Source: Caecitellus pseudoparvulus
Taxonomy: Eukaryota > Bigyra: Bicosoecida
Assembly: GCA_965644315.1 (NCBI GenBank)
Contig: CBFFRQ010000096.1
Coordinates: forward strand, 310,001 to 374,000
DNA: 64,000 bases
Reading direction: 5' to 3'
Shown here: one piece after another, positions 32,785-42,759 of the stretch
Numbering within the stretch: the first letter of the stretch is position 1
Layout of the letters: each line of letters starts with the position of its first letter
The notes under the pieces: generated by a model
What the model was told of the DNA's origin: nothing
The model's database searches: none
The model's input: the letters and a program-made list of their open reading frames with translations, nothing else
Program-made: the position numbers and the translations under genes

Positions 32785-35700
32785 CTAGCCTTTGCGGGAG
32801 GCCCGCTTCGCAGCCTTGCCCTTGCGCACAGCCGTGCTCACCTTTGCCATGCGGGCCGAAGCAGCAGCTTCTGCCGCCTTGATCGCGCGTGTGTTCTTGA
32901 GCAGCGCCGCGGCGCTGCCACTCATGGCCCCCGTGCCTGTGCCAGCATATGCTGGTTGCCCGCCGTGTCCATGCTTTAGCTGGCCAACCTGGGCACCGGT
33001 GGCAGCACTGCCACCGGCACCAGCTAGACGCATCCCTCTCGCACGCTGCAGCGCTGCCTCTGACGCCGTCTTGCCAAATCCAGAGCGGTCCGCTGCGACC
33101 CCAAAACGCACGCCTACCACGCTGGTGGCGGCATTGCCCAGCTGCACCTTGCTGCGGCCAGGCAGGCCCCAGCGCTGGCGCCCTCGCTCTTGCAGACGGC
33201 GTGCCACGGCGGCTTGGTGGCCAGCAGGCAGCTTGGCGGCTGCTGTTACGACGTCAGGCCCCACGGCCACAGCGGCAGGCAAGGACCGTGTGACGTGGGT
33301 TCCGCGCTGCTCCACTGTCACAGGTCCAGCAGACAGACAGCTGACGCCTTGGCGGAGGCGCAGACAGGGCTGGTCCGTCAGCGCAACAGGTTGTGCAGCA
33401 GCGCGGCGTTCTTGGGGGGGAGCGTGGGGTTGAGCAGGCAGGGCCGCGCCACCGCCCAGGATCTCACCCAGGATGCGAGGCCGAGGGGCGGAGGCACGGC
33501 CCTCCCCGAGCAGCAGCACACGAACTGTGTCAGTTGCACGCCAGGTGAGTACAGCTTGCCCCGCAGCCACGATGCTCAGGGTATCGTCCCCTACGTCCAA
33601 AGTGTATGTGGGCGGGAGGGACCGACGCAGGTGCCCGGCGTCGTGCAGCTCGTGAAGCTGCGCCAGCACAGGGCTGTCCGAGGGGAGGAACGCCGACAAA
33701 CGGTCGACAGCTGTGGCTGACCCCGTCTCGGCGGCTGGAATCAGGTCTGGCGGGGCGGCCACACCCTCGTCCGATGCAAGGTGGCAGCGCACTTTCACGT
33801 CATAGCGAGGCACCCACACGGTCAAGCCCGTCTCATGCACACTGTGCACAACACCAGTGTGCACTTCTGCCCGTCCAGACAGGTGCAACTGTGCAAACAG
33901 GTGCTGGCATTCACGGGACACCTGCCTTGCAGCACGTGTGCGGTCATTCAAGTGCTGCACAGTCGCAGCGAGGTTGGTCGCTGAAAAGAGCGCGCGCCCC
34001 GCCCCAAGCTGGGTATTTGCTGGGGCTGTGCTTGTGCACTGGATGTCAGTGGGCGCCGGGTCCTGAATGGTCACGTCCACTTCGCCAGGAGGCGGGCCCA
34101 TGTCCAGCAAGTCTCCCAAAAGGTCGTCCCCAGGCAGGTGCTCCTGAGGGACTGCAGGCGTCACCTCTGACTCAGCACTCGGCGTTGTCTGCAGCAAGGG
34201 CTGGGCTTGGGCAACGTGAGGGATGGGAAGACCCAGTGCCTCACGCAGCAGGCGGTGCACCATCAGGTCCGCGTACCGGCGGATGGGGGAGGTGAAGTGC
34301 GTGTACAGGTTCAAGCCGATGCCGTAGTGCGCCAAGGGCCAGGTCATCACGCGCGCAACTGCCGAGGGCGACGTCCCGGTTGCGTTCAGGTCTGTGTGCG
34401 CAGTGTACGTTCGGGCCAGGTCCCCACCCTGCAGCCCTGCCTCCTGCACCTCGGCTGGCGCGGCCAAGCGCCCCGCGACGGCATACTTCGCCTCCGTCAT
34501 GGCCTGCGTAGCAGTGCTCACCAGAAGTGCGTATGCCTCGGCGGTCAGCGCAGCACCTTGCAGCGCCTGCAAAGCGTGCGCCAGAGCAGCGTTGCTGTGG
34601 GACGCATCCTGCAGGGTGGGAAGTTTACCCGCACGCGCCAGCGCCAGCAGACGGCCGAAGCTGTCCCCCTGCGCTGGGGTGTGATGACGCACCAGGGCGA
34701 GTTCTGGCACGTGGCGGCACATGAGTGCCGCCGCCTGGGCATTGCCCAGGACCATGAGCTCGGCAATGGTGCCGTGCATCTCGACATGGTCAGGCCTCAC
34801 GACACCCACTGGTTTCCCAGTCTCGGGGTCCAGCTTGAACCGCAGTTCTGCCCCCTCGTTGGCCTCTGCCGTGAGTGCGACACTTCCACACTCCTCACGC
34901 CTCGCCTGGGTCCACCGCGCGAAGCGCAGCAGCATGCGCACCCGCCACCGGAGACCCTCCACCTCATCAACAGGCAGCGGGTCTCCACAGGAGCCACCCT
35001 CTCCTTGCAGGTCATGCCCCATGCCGAGGTCGTGCACTGCGCTGTCTGGGCGTGTCGCAGGCATGCGGCCGTCAGCCAGGGCCTGGGCCTGTTCGTACGT
35101 CATGGCAGCTGTGGACCGGATGACGGACAGGCCCACCCACGTTGCGTCAGGGCACAGGGAGAATGCCCCCGGGGCGCTCGATGCGGCGGGGGGGGGATCG
35201 TACGCGCCAGTGGCGGGGGACACCCAGGCGTCACCGCCCTCCTCGTCGCCACCGTCCACATCCACGACCCACAGCATGCTGAAGGCGTAGCGATCCACGC
35301 CGGGGCGCAGACTGCACAGGCACTCCGACAGGGCGGCCGGCAGCATGTCCATGCGCTTGTGGGGCAGGTACACCGTGGTGCCCCGCCCTGCCGCCTCGGC
35401 GTCCAGGGGACTGCCCATGCGCACGAAGTGCGCTACGTCGGCGATGTGCACTCCGAACTCCACTTTGCCACCGCCCAGGCGGCGCACAGACAGCACGTCG
35501 TCAATGTCCTGGCACCCTGGCGGGTCGATGCTGGTCATGCAGCCTGCGTGGGACGACCTAAGGTCGCGGCGCCCCAGGCTTGTTGCGCTTTGCACCACCT
35601 TGCACTCGCTCTGCCACAGCCTGTGCGCAGGGGTGTCCTGTGCTGGGCGACCCAGCAGTCGCCACACGTGGTCAGCCTGCCATGCGGCTGACCAGGCATA

Positions 35701-37535
35701 CCGCGAAGCACTGGATGCAGGCGGAGAGGGTGTCGGCGGCAGGCAGGCGACGGCACGGTCTCCATGGGGGGAGGCGTGCTGGGCCGTGTCAGTCGCGTGC
35801 AGGACGGCAGTGACTTCCGCATCCACCGACAGGGCGTCGCCCAGAGAGGACATCACGTTGCCATGGGGGTCTTGTTGTTGGCGAGTCCAAGAGGCCACCG
35901 CCACCAGGATGCGCCGACCCACCCATGTGTCCCCCCCCTGCACCATGACCTTGGGCAGCCGGCTGGACAGGGGCACGGCGCCCACCAGGCGGTGGCCTGC
36001 CTGCCCCACCTCCTCCACCGGGAAAGACGCCGGCACACTGCGGCAGCCACGCTGCACGATGCCCACCACCATCCCCAAGCACCCCTCTACAACGGTGCAC
36101 CTCGAAATAGCAGCGTGCAGGTCGTCAGGGCCAATGCTGGCGCTGGCGCCGGTGAGGGCGGCTGCCGGGTCAGCGCCACTGGCGGGGTCGAAGCCGGGGC
36201 ACAGGGCACAGGCCAAGCTGGAGAGGAGGGAAGTGCGTGCGTCCATGCCTGCCGCCTCCTCCCGCGCGCGCCACAGCCACACCTTGTCGCCGTGCAGCGC
36301 CCTGTTCACTGCGAGGGGGGACGGCACCTCCACCGTCTGCCCGGCCCACCTCACCTGGCCACGCTCGCCGTGGCTGCCCCGAGGCGCAGTGAACTCTCCG
36401 TGCACCAGCTTGCCTGCCTGCTCCAGGCTCTCGGCCGCCTGCTTGGAGATGTGTGGCAGCCACAGGGGGCCGGAGGAGGTGCGCCCAGCGCCTGCCTTTG
36501 CATACGCAGCCGCCCGGGCTTCGTCGCACTGCGAGGCACTGCGCATTGCAGCCTGGGCCAGGGGCGCAGGGGCGGAGTACCCCCGCACGAGGCTCTGCAG
36601 GGCCTGTTCCACGCTGGTCAAGGCGCAGGCAGCGCCGTTGTCTGCGAGGCGCTGGAGGGCCGCGCGAAGGCCAGCCGCCCGGGGCTCCCCATCCCCCAGG
36701 CCAGTCACACAGGAAACGGTCGCCCCTGGAAAGGCATGGCAGAGCAAGGTGCAGCATGCCAGCAGTGCAGGCCCATCGGGCGGCAGCACTGCCTGCGGCT
36801 CGGCGCTGTCTGCTGCTATGGTTGGTGCTGAGCCCGCAGTGTCGGCAGTTTCCGGAAGGTCTGAGGGTCCCAGGCTGAGCAAGTCGCCAAGGAGATCGTC
36901 AGGCTCATGCACGGCCTGGACAGGTGCGGGTGCAGCAGGGCTGTGGGTGGGATCGGCCGTGGTGGCTGTGGGAATGCGCTGTCGCAGTGCAGTGGCCAGG
37001 ATGACCGTGTCAGGCATCACGTGCAGCGCGCTGGAAGGCTGGCCTGGGGCGCGCGCCGAGAACTCTGACACCAGCCTGGAAATGGTCCTGGATCGCTTGA
37101 GGATTGACTGCTCGCCGGCAGCCTCCAGGCTGGACGTCGCCACGACAATGAGCACGCTGTGTCGTGGGCAGGAGGCCACGGTCGGCAGAACCAGATCCCA
37201 CACCTCGTTGAACTGCGCAGAGGGCAAGGGACGTGCGGACAAGCGTGGGCGGGTGCCTCCAGCACTACACACAAATACCAAGCTCTCAGCATCCAGGAGC
37301 AAGACTTGGGAAGGCTGCACGCTGTGCACGAGAATAGGCAAGCGACGGCTGCGGATATTGAGCGCCCACCGGCGCAGCAATGCACGAACCCGGTCGGTGT
37401 GAACGCTTGCAGGGTCTGGGTTCCCATTTGCAAGTACCTCTCACGAAGTCGCAGGCTAAGGCGGCCGTCTGCTCTGCTGAAAAAGCGGCGGTCGTGCACT
37501 ACTGCAGCCTTGGCGGCTGCGGTGGAGGCAGCCAT
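32785..37535 (-). CDS. DIS3/Rrp44-type exosome ribonuclease (RNB family)
   Basis: Inferred CDS complement(join(32785..37348, 37438..37535)), 1,553 aa. The ATG at 37535 gives MAASTAAAKAAVVHDRRFF, and the 89-nt intron is in phase 2. A PIN-like domain begins SQVLLLDAESLVFV and ends near residue 150, with the usual D-T-N replaced by D-A-E. Cold-shock-like RNA-binding domains follow (HGEFTAPRGSHGERGQVRW, VNRALHGDKVWLW). The RNB exonuclease core has DPPGCQDIDD at residues 641-650, YLPHKRMDMLPAALSE, and the late motif THFTSPIRRYADLMVHRLL near 1050. An S1-like region follows, then a tail ending in a Lys/Arg-rich stretch. This is the processive 3'-5' nuclease of the RNA exosome. It is longer than usual (about 960) because of inserts, including two DLLGDLL motifs. 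Confidence 0.85.
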
Positions 37536-37631
37536 GGCATGACGAGCGGGCAGAGCCAGGCGGGTGGACTGACGCGCGTCGCTGCCAAGGGGCGTGTGGC
37601 AGGGACTGACGAGGGTGCATTGTAGCGAGCC

Positions 37632-38648
37632 TCACACAATGCCGTGGCCCGACCGGGTCAAGCCCCGCTTCGCGCTCCACCCCACGGCGTTGTAGTCCAG
37701 GCGCCGCAAGTACATGATCTGCGTCCCCAGCACCACGAACATGACGACGGCCTCAATGACAGTGTACACCAGCACCCTGTACCGCGTCGAGCGCTGGGTG
37801 TGCTGGTTCCTGGCGAAGCGCTTGGCAAAGTACTCTTGCTCGCCTTGACAGTCGTCCAGCGTGGCGGTGATGGCGGCCACGCGGGCTGCCATGACGCCCG
37901 TGCCCCCCGCCTCGTCTGCGTCCCACTGGGGGTCCAGCGTGTCCACGCCCCGGCGCCACGCCAGCGTCACGCTGCGGCTCGTCCACGCGTCTGGATTCGT
38001 GAGCGTCACCGTGTACGTGCCTGCCTTGGCGAAGAACTGGAAGGTGCCCTGCCCTTCCCCCCGCTGGGACACGAGCAGTGTGCCTTCGGGGTCCACGATG
38101 TCAAAGTCCAGCGTGAACTCATTGCCGTGCACGACGAAGTAGTCGCCCTTGACAATGGTGCCTTCCTCGGGCCCCGGCACCTCCTCCAACAGGTCGAATC
38201 GCTCGCCAGGCGCCAACTGCACAGTCAGCAGTCTGTGCGGCACCCACGCACTCGCATGGATGGAGTTGCCTGCGTCCACACCACCACTTGCCCCATCGGC
38301 GTACTTTTCGGCGTCGTTTGGCTGGAAGAGGGGGGGCAGGCGCGAGCGGGGGTGGCGCCGGCGCTTCAAGGCCTGGACACCACCACCCCTGGGCGGGCTG
38401 TCGCCTTGCTGCAGTCCTGGCTCCACCTGCTCACCCATGGCATGGGGGGGAAGTTGGAGGGCCGGAGGTGCATGCTCAGTCTCTGGCACCTGGCCTCCTT
38501 CGGGCGCCTCTCCGCCCACGCCCTGGCTGCTGGAGGGTGCGCCATTTGCGTCAGCGTTACCACCTGAAACGGCAGGTGCGCTGTCCGTCTCCCCAGAAGC
38601 ACCCAAGGCGAGGGACGCCAGACAAAGCCCGCAGATTAACCTCCACAT
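37632..38648 (-). CDS. p24 family (emp24/gp25L) cargo receptor with an extended lumenal linker
   Basis: Single-exon CDS of 338 aa. The ATG at 38648 was chosen because it begins a signal peptide (MWRLICGLCLASLALGASG). A lumenal region of about 130 residues rich in Pro, Glu and Gly follows, then the GOLD beta-sandwich from about residue 135 (LLTVQLAPGERFDLLEEV, GDYFVVHGNEFTLDFDIVDP, GTFQFFAKAGTYTVTLTNP). A short coiled coil and a membrane span come next (LVYTVIEAVVMFVVLGTQI), then a cytosolic tail YLRRLDYNAVGW. p24 proteins cycle between ER and Golgi in COPI/COPII vesicles. Two things are odd. The linker is far longer than usual, and the two cysteines that normally bridge the GOLD domain are absent. 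The usual di-lysine tail is also not visible. Confidence 0.8.
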   Translation of the reverse strand: MWRLICGLCLASLALGASGETDSAPAVSGGNADANGAPSSSQGVGGEAPEGGQVPETEHAPPALQLPPHAMGEQVEPGLQQGDSPPRGGGVQALKRRRHPRSRLPPLFQPNDAEKYADGASGGVDAGNSIHASAWVPHRLLTVQLAPGERFDLLEEVPGPEEGTIVKGDYFVVHGNEFTLDFDIVDPEGTLLVSQRGEGQGTFQFFAKAGTYTVTLTNPDAWTSRSVTLAWRRGVDTLDPQWDADEAGGTGVMAARVAAITATLDDCQGEQEYFAKRFARNQHTQRSTRYRVLVYTVIEAVVMFVVLGTQIMYLRRLDYNAVGWSAKRGLTRSGHGIV

Positions 38649-39064
38649 TGTCCCTCGACACGTTACATGCACCAAGTGCCTCCCGTTTGCGCGCTGCACC
38701 TTTGCAGCGCCAGGCAGGTCAGGCTGCGCTTCACGTGGCTGGAGCTGCCCGAATACGAGCGCCTGCAGCGAGAGAGCAAGCTCAAGAGCCAGCCCTCGAT
38801 CCATGCACATGCACTTCGTGTGGAGTTTAAGATGTGACCTCGAGTGCTGCTGACAGAAGGTGAATGTGGACTGGAACTCTGCCAGGCCCGCTGCAAGATG
38901 GTCAAGGCGCCACAGTCCAGAGAAAGGCTGTGACAGCAATCAGAGAGACAACACACATCACATGCTTTCCTCGCTGTAGCCCAGCATGTTTCCTGTTCCT
39001 TATACAGCTGCTGAGCCGCTGGGTACTGCTGCATGCAGCAGAGCGGCTGCGAGCAGTTCGAGCC
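38649..39064. other. Divergent intergenic region, p24 and acid phosphatase
   Basis: About 415 bases containing both promoters. An open minus-strand frame continues above the p24 start but precedes the signal peptide and is not coding-like. No RNA gene or repeat was seen. Confidence 0.5.
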
Positions 39065-40610
39065 ATGAAACTGCGCCGAAACGCCTTGCGCCTCCTTGCA
39101 GGGCTGGGCGCTGTTTCCGTGGCTCTGTGCTTGGAATCATCGTCTACATTTGACCTCCCTATTGTGCAATCCATACTGGTGCATCGCCATGGGGATCGGT
39201 GAGGCTCCCTGCCTGCAATGGCGCCGGCAGGTCCATGGCGCAACCAGTTCAAACCTTTGCTTCCACAGCTCCCTCCTCCAGTGCCTGCCTGCCGCCACTG
39301 GCTGTGCAGAGTTCTGGAAGGACGGATACGGGATGCTGACGGGGCGTGGCGAGCACCAACTGCACTCGCTAGGCACCGCCCTCCGCCAGCGCTACGTGCT
39401 GGACCAGGGCCTCATCCCCGCCAACTTCTCGCGCTCAGCCACGTATGCTCGCAGCACGGACCTGGACCGCACGTTGCAAAGCGCCATGTCTCTCCTGCAG
39501 GGGCTGTACCCGCCCGGAACTGGTCTGTGGTCCGATGGGCCGGGTCTGCCTGAGGCTCTCTCCCTACCGCCAGTGCACACTGTGGCCAAGAGCCAGGAGA
39601 GCTTGCTGCTGGGCGGCGACACGACGGTGTGCCCTCCCGTAGAGGCCATTGACGCCGCTGTGAATGCGCAGCACGCGGCGGAGGACGCAGCTGAAGCGGC
39701 ACGCTTGGCTGCGCCGCTGGCCACCTTGTCCCGTGCAGTGGGGGCGGAGCCTCCCCTGACTCTTGCCCAGGCGGGGGTCGTGGCAGACAGCTTGCTGTGC
39801 ATGCGAGCACATGGGCGGCCTTGGCCCGCTGGCGTCACAGACGCCTTGTACAACGCCTCGCAGGCGGCGCACGACTGGGCCGTGTGGCAGCGGTACCGCT
39901 CCCCAACCCAGCAGAAGCTGAACGGGGGTCTGTTGCTGGGCATGTTCCTGGACCGCCTGACGGCCCGGGCGCAGAATGCCAGCCAGCCAGGGTGGCAACC
40001 CAGCCAGTACCCCGCACCCCATGGAGCCAGTCGCTTGGGGCCCAACCTGGCGCTGTACTCGGCTCACGACACAACGCTGTACAACATACTCTTCGCCGCG
40101 GGCGTGTTCCGGCAACCTGAGCCAAACCCGCCCTACGCGAGCTCCGTGGTGATGGAGTTGGTACAGATGCCTGGGGCGGAACCTGGCTCGCTGTCGGGCT
40201 GGGCGGTGCGCATGTGGTACAATCGTGGTGTGGGGACGGCAGACAGCGGGGGCTTCCCGCCTCCGTTCCACGCCGACAACGTCGTGCAGGTGCCTGGCTG
40301 CGAGGCAGACAATGTGGGGCAGGGCGGGGACGTGCTGTGTCCCCTCTCTGCATTGCTGCAGCTCATGCAGGGCCGCGTGTGGAGCCAGGCACAGTACGAC
40401 GCCCAGTGCGCTCCGGCGACGCCAACGCCCGCCACTGCGCCGACGTACCCCAAGTGGCTGCAGGTCACGGGGCCCATCCTGGCGTTCGTCCTGGGCGTCT
40501 TGAGCATGGCAGGGGTCTGGTGGGCGTTCTTACGGCGCCCCACCGCCCCTCCACCCCCAGCCTCCTCCCCGGCAGTGTGGGAACGGGAGGCGCTAGTGTC
40601 CCCCGCGTGA
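39065..40610 (+). CDS. Membrane-anchored histidine acid phosphatase
   Basis: Inferred CDS join(39065..39198, 39269..40610), 491 aa. A 70-nt GT-AG intron in phase 2 splits the Arg codon of the active-site motif. A signal peptide (LRLLAGLGAVSVALC) precedes the histidine phosphatase motif VHRHGDR at residues 39-45, whose His forms the phosphoenzyme. The second signature, LALYSAHDTTLYNIL, holds the His-Asp proton donor. Asn-linked glycosylation sequons are present (NFSR, YNAS, QNAS). A C-terminal membrane span (ILAFVLGVLSMAGVWWAFL) and a short Pro-rich tail resemble lysosomal acid phosphatase (ACP2). It probably removes phosphate from small organic esters in lysosome-like compartments or outside the cell. 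Exon 1 contains a GAAACGCC 8-mer (39078-39085) just after the ATG. Confidence 0.85.
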
Positions 40611-40625
40611 CGCTGCGCGCACCAA

Positions 40626-41933
40626 CTACACACCGGGCGCACCACGCCCACGGGCCCGCTGTGCAGCCTTCTTGGCCTTCTTGGCCTTCTGCTGCAGCTT
40701 CTTCAGTGCGTACTTGCGTTCAATCTCCACTTCATCCGCCTCGAGCAGGTCCAGGTACGCCTGAGGCACGGGGTTGTCGTCCACCCACTGGTCGAAGTCC
40801 GCGACCTCTGGCGCAGGCTTGCCTGCCGCTGCATCCTCGTAGAATGCATCAATCTCCATGGCCTCCCGGTGCCTGGGCTCGAAGATGTTCACCAGCAGGG
40901 AGCCCGTGTCCACCGCCATCCAGTGCTCCTGCTCCCGCCCCTCCACAGCCCAGTGCGGGTGCATGTCGGGGCCTGGGCGGAGGCCCCGCCGTGACAGCGC
41001 CTTGACAATGTGGTCCCCCATGCGCCGCATGTGCCCCACAGTGCGCCCGTTCACGAACAGCACGTGCGTCACCCCCATCGCTTCAAAGTGCTCGTGCACG
41101 CCGGCAGTGGGGTACACCGCCAACTGCAGCCCGCCCTCTGCCTGCAGGATGCTGGTCACGTCATCCAGCGTCAGGGGCTGACCGGGCAGCGTGGGCACGG
41201 CAAGGGACCCCTTCTCCCTCGTAGTGGGTGGTACCCACGCAGCGTAGTCGTCCTGGGGCGGGAAGTTCGTCGCCGCCGCCTCCCCACCGTACATGCGCGC
41301 CAGCGCGTCGTGAGCCTGAGCCGCCTCCAGCGCGGTAGCATACTCGCCCCCCGAGATCTCGGTGCCGTTGTGCTCCACGACAGCCTCAAAGGTCTCGGAC
41401 CGAGTCAAGTACCACACGCCGATGTACTTCTTGACAGGCTTCTCTGGCACGTCCTTGTCGGGGGATGTGTCCAGCGCGTGCCACTCACACGCGTACACGT
41501 ATGCGTCATGCGCCTGCTCAGGCGTCTCGTACGTGCCCAGGTCCACCCACTCGCCATCCAGCTTCACCCTTGAAAACCACACCTGCCTCTCCTTGCTCCA
41601 GTACGCCCCCATGAGGGTGTCGTGCTCCGAGTCCACTGTCAGCCCAGTGCTGTCACCGCCGAGCACGCCATCGTCGGCGGCGGCCCCTCGCTTCGCATCC
41701 CTACCCCGCCTGGACGACCGCCTTGACTGGCGCGTCAAGCTGCGGTTGCCGCCTTTCTTAACTGAGGTGCTGGGGCCGTGCGAGGCACACCTGACAGCTG
41801 TCTGGGGCTGCGCAAGGCTGCCTGGCACCTGCATGACAGTTCCAGGCAAGAACAGTCGCACGCTCTGCAATGGCCGCGCAAGCAGCCGTGGGACAGGTCT
41901 GCCCCACTGATACACGGCCAGTGCAGCTGCCAT
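40626..41933 (-). CDS. AP2-AP2-RsfS fusion: putative organelle ribosome silencing factor with AP2 domains
   Basis: Single-exon CDS of 435 aa, ATG at 41933. The first 80 residues are basic and Arg/Ser-rich, fitting an organelle targeting peptide. An AP2 domain spans about 106-153 (AYWSKERQVWFSRVKLDGEW then LGTYETPEQAHDAYVYA). A second spans about 168-224 (YIGVWYLTRSETFEAVVEHN, ATALEAAQAHDALARMYGG, ATNF). Residues 253-366 match RsfS/Iojap: a start like LTLDDVTSILQAEGGLQLAV, VTHVLFVNGRTVGHMRRMGD, an HWAVEGREQEHWMAVDTGSL block and LLVNIFEPRHREAMEIDAFY. The C-terminus is Lys-rich. RsfS binds ribosomal protein uL14 and blocks subunit joining. AP2 domains bind DNA, or may here bind RNA. The frame is continuous, so this is one protein rather than two neighbouring genes. 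Location in the mitochondrion or a plastid is inferred. Confidence 0.8.
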   Translation of the reverse strand: MAAALAVYQWGRPVPRLLARPLQSVRLFLPGTVMQVPGSLAQPQTAVRCASHGPSTSVKKGGNRSLTRQSRRSSRRGRDAKRGAAADDGVLGGDSTGLTVDSEHDTLMGAYWSKERQVWFSRVKLDGEWVDLGTYETPEQAHDAYVYACEWHALDTSPDKDVPEKPVKKYIGVWYLTRSETFEAVVEHNGTEISGGEYATALEAAQAHDALARMYGGEAAATNFPPQDDYAAWVPPTTREKGSLAVPTLPGQPLTLDDVTSILQAEGGLQLAVYPTAGVHEHFEAMGVTHVLFVNGRTVGHMRRMGDHIVKALSRRGLRPGPDMHPHWAVEGREQEHWMAVDTGSLLVNIFEPRHREAMEIDAFYEDAAAGKPAPEVADFDQWVDDNPVPQAYLDLLEADEVEIERKYALKKLQQKAKKAKKAAQRARGRGAPGV

Positions 41934-42419
41934 TTGCCACTCTCGTGTCGCTGCGTGGGCTGTGGGCAGGCGCAGTTGTGAGACGTTTCGGCCGCGTTTC
42001 GGCTTCCCACCACACCCGCGGAAGCAGGCCTAGCACAGCGGGGACTGGGTTTGTAGCGTTGCAAAGGTCAGATTCATACACCACTGCTGTAGGGCGCACT
42101 CTGAGGGCGGATGAAATGTGAAGATTGCCAGCAAGCGACTCAGGGGGCGTTTCCGAACGACGGCTGCCCAAAGGGAAGTCCCCCCCAACTTGCGCCCCAG
42201 TCCCACCGCAGACAGAAGCTCTGTGCAGGACACAGGCACACGGGGTCCACAACCCAGCATCTCCCTCTGCACTCCCGCGAGTATCTACGCTCACCCTGTA
42301 CAGCACCGCCCTTTGCTGTCTGCCTCCGCACACCATCACAGTAGTACGACTGAGCCAGCGCCCTGCTCTCGACGCCACACGCAGCCACGAGCCCCGCACC
42401 CCTGCCGCAGGTACCAGTC
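41934..42419. other. Divergent intergenic region, AP2-RsfS and small membrane protein
   Basis: About 485 bases holding both promoters. Two close CGTTTCGG-like elements lie at 41984-42001, about 50-70 bases upstream of the AP2-RsfS ATG, and a GGCGTTTC element (GAAACGCC on the other strand) is at 42146-42153. Plus-strand frames here are open but lack coding character. Confidence 0.5.
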
Positions 42420-42685
42420 ATGTCCGGCATGCCGGCTGCTTCCACCATCGTGCGCATGGTCGCCACCCGCGCCGAGTATGCCGGCTTTCGGCAGCTGCGC
42501 CCCCGTGAGTGCGGCAATTGGCAGGTGCGCCATCACGCCCGCGTTCACGGTAGCGTGCGTGCTCCTCCGCAGTCGCTGCATTTGGTGCGCCCGCCCTTGG
42601 CTTTGTGTGGTGGGCCCTGCCCACCACTGTGAAGGCGGACCTCATCCCCGCCCTGTACGCGGAGCCGGAAGAGGAGGCACAGTGA
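42420..42685 (+). CDS. Small single-span membrane protein, 65 aa
   Basis: Inferred CDS join(42420..42504, 42573..42685), with a 68-nt GT-AG intron in phase 1. The product begins MSGMPAASTIVRMVATRAEY, continues with a basic segment, then one hydrophobic span (LAAFGAPALGFVWWALPTTV) and an acidic end (YAEPEEEAQ). The short basic/amphipathic N-terminus followed by one span is typical of accessory subunits of mitochondrial inner-membrane complexes, but no family was recognised. The gene sits between AP2-RsfS and the J-protein gene. Evidence is the clean donor and acceptor, the open frame and a plausible membrane protein, so the call is moderate. Confidence 0.5.
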
Positions 42686-42759
42686 AGCAATGCAGCGCAC
42701 GCATGACACAGCCGCTTCACACGACAGGGCCACCTCCCGCCACACACCATGTGCTGCAT

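Noticed and set aside
37416-37444. A 29-nt intron in the first part of the DIS3 gene
   Set aside because: It is too short compared with every other intron here. An 89-nt intron (37349-37437) with matching phase explains the join.
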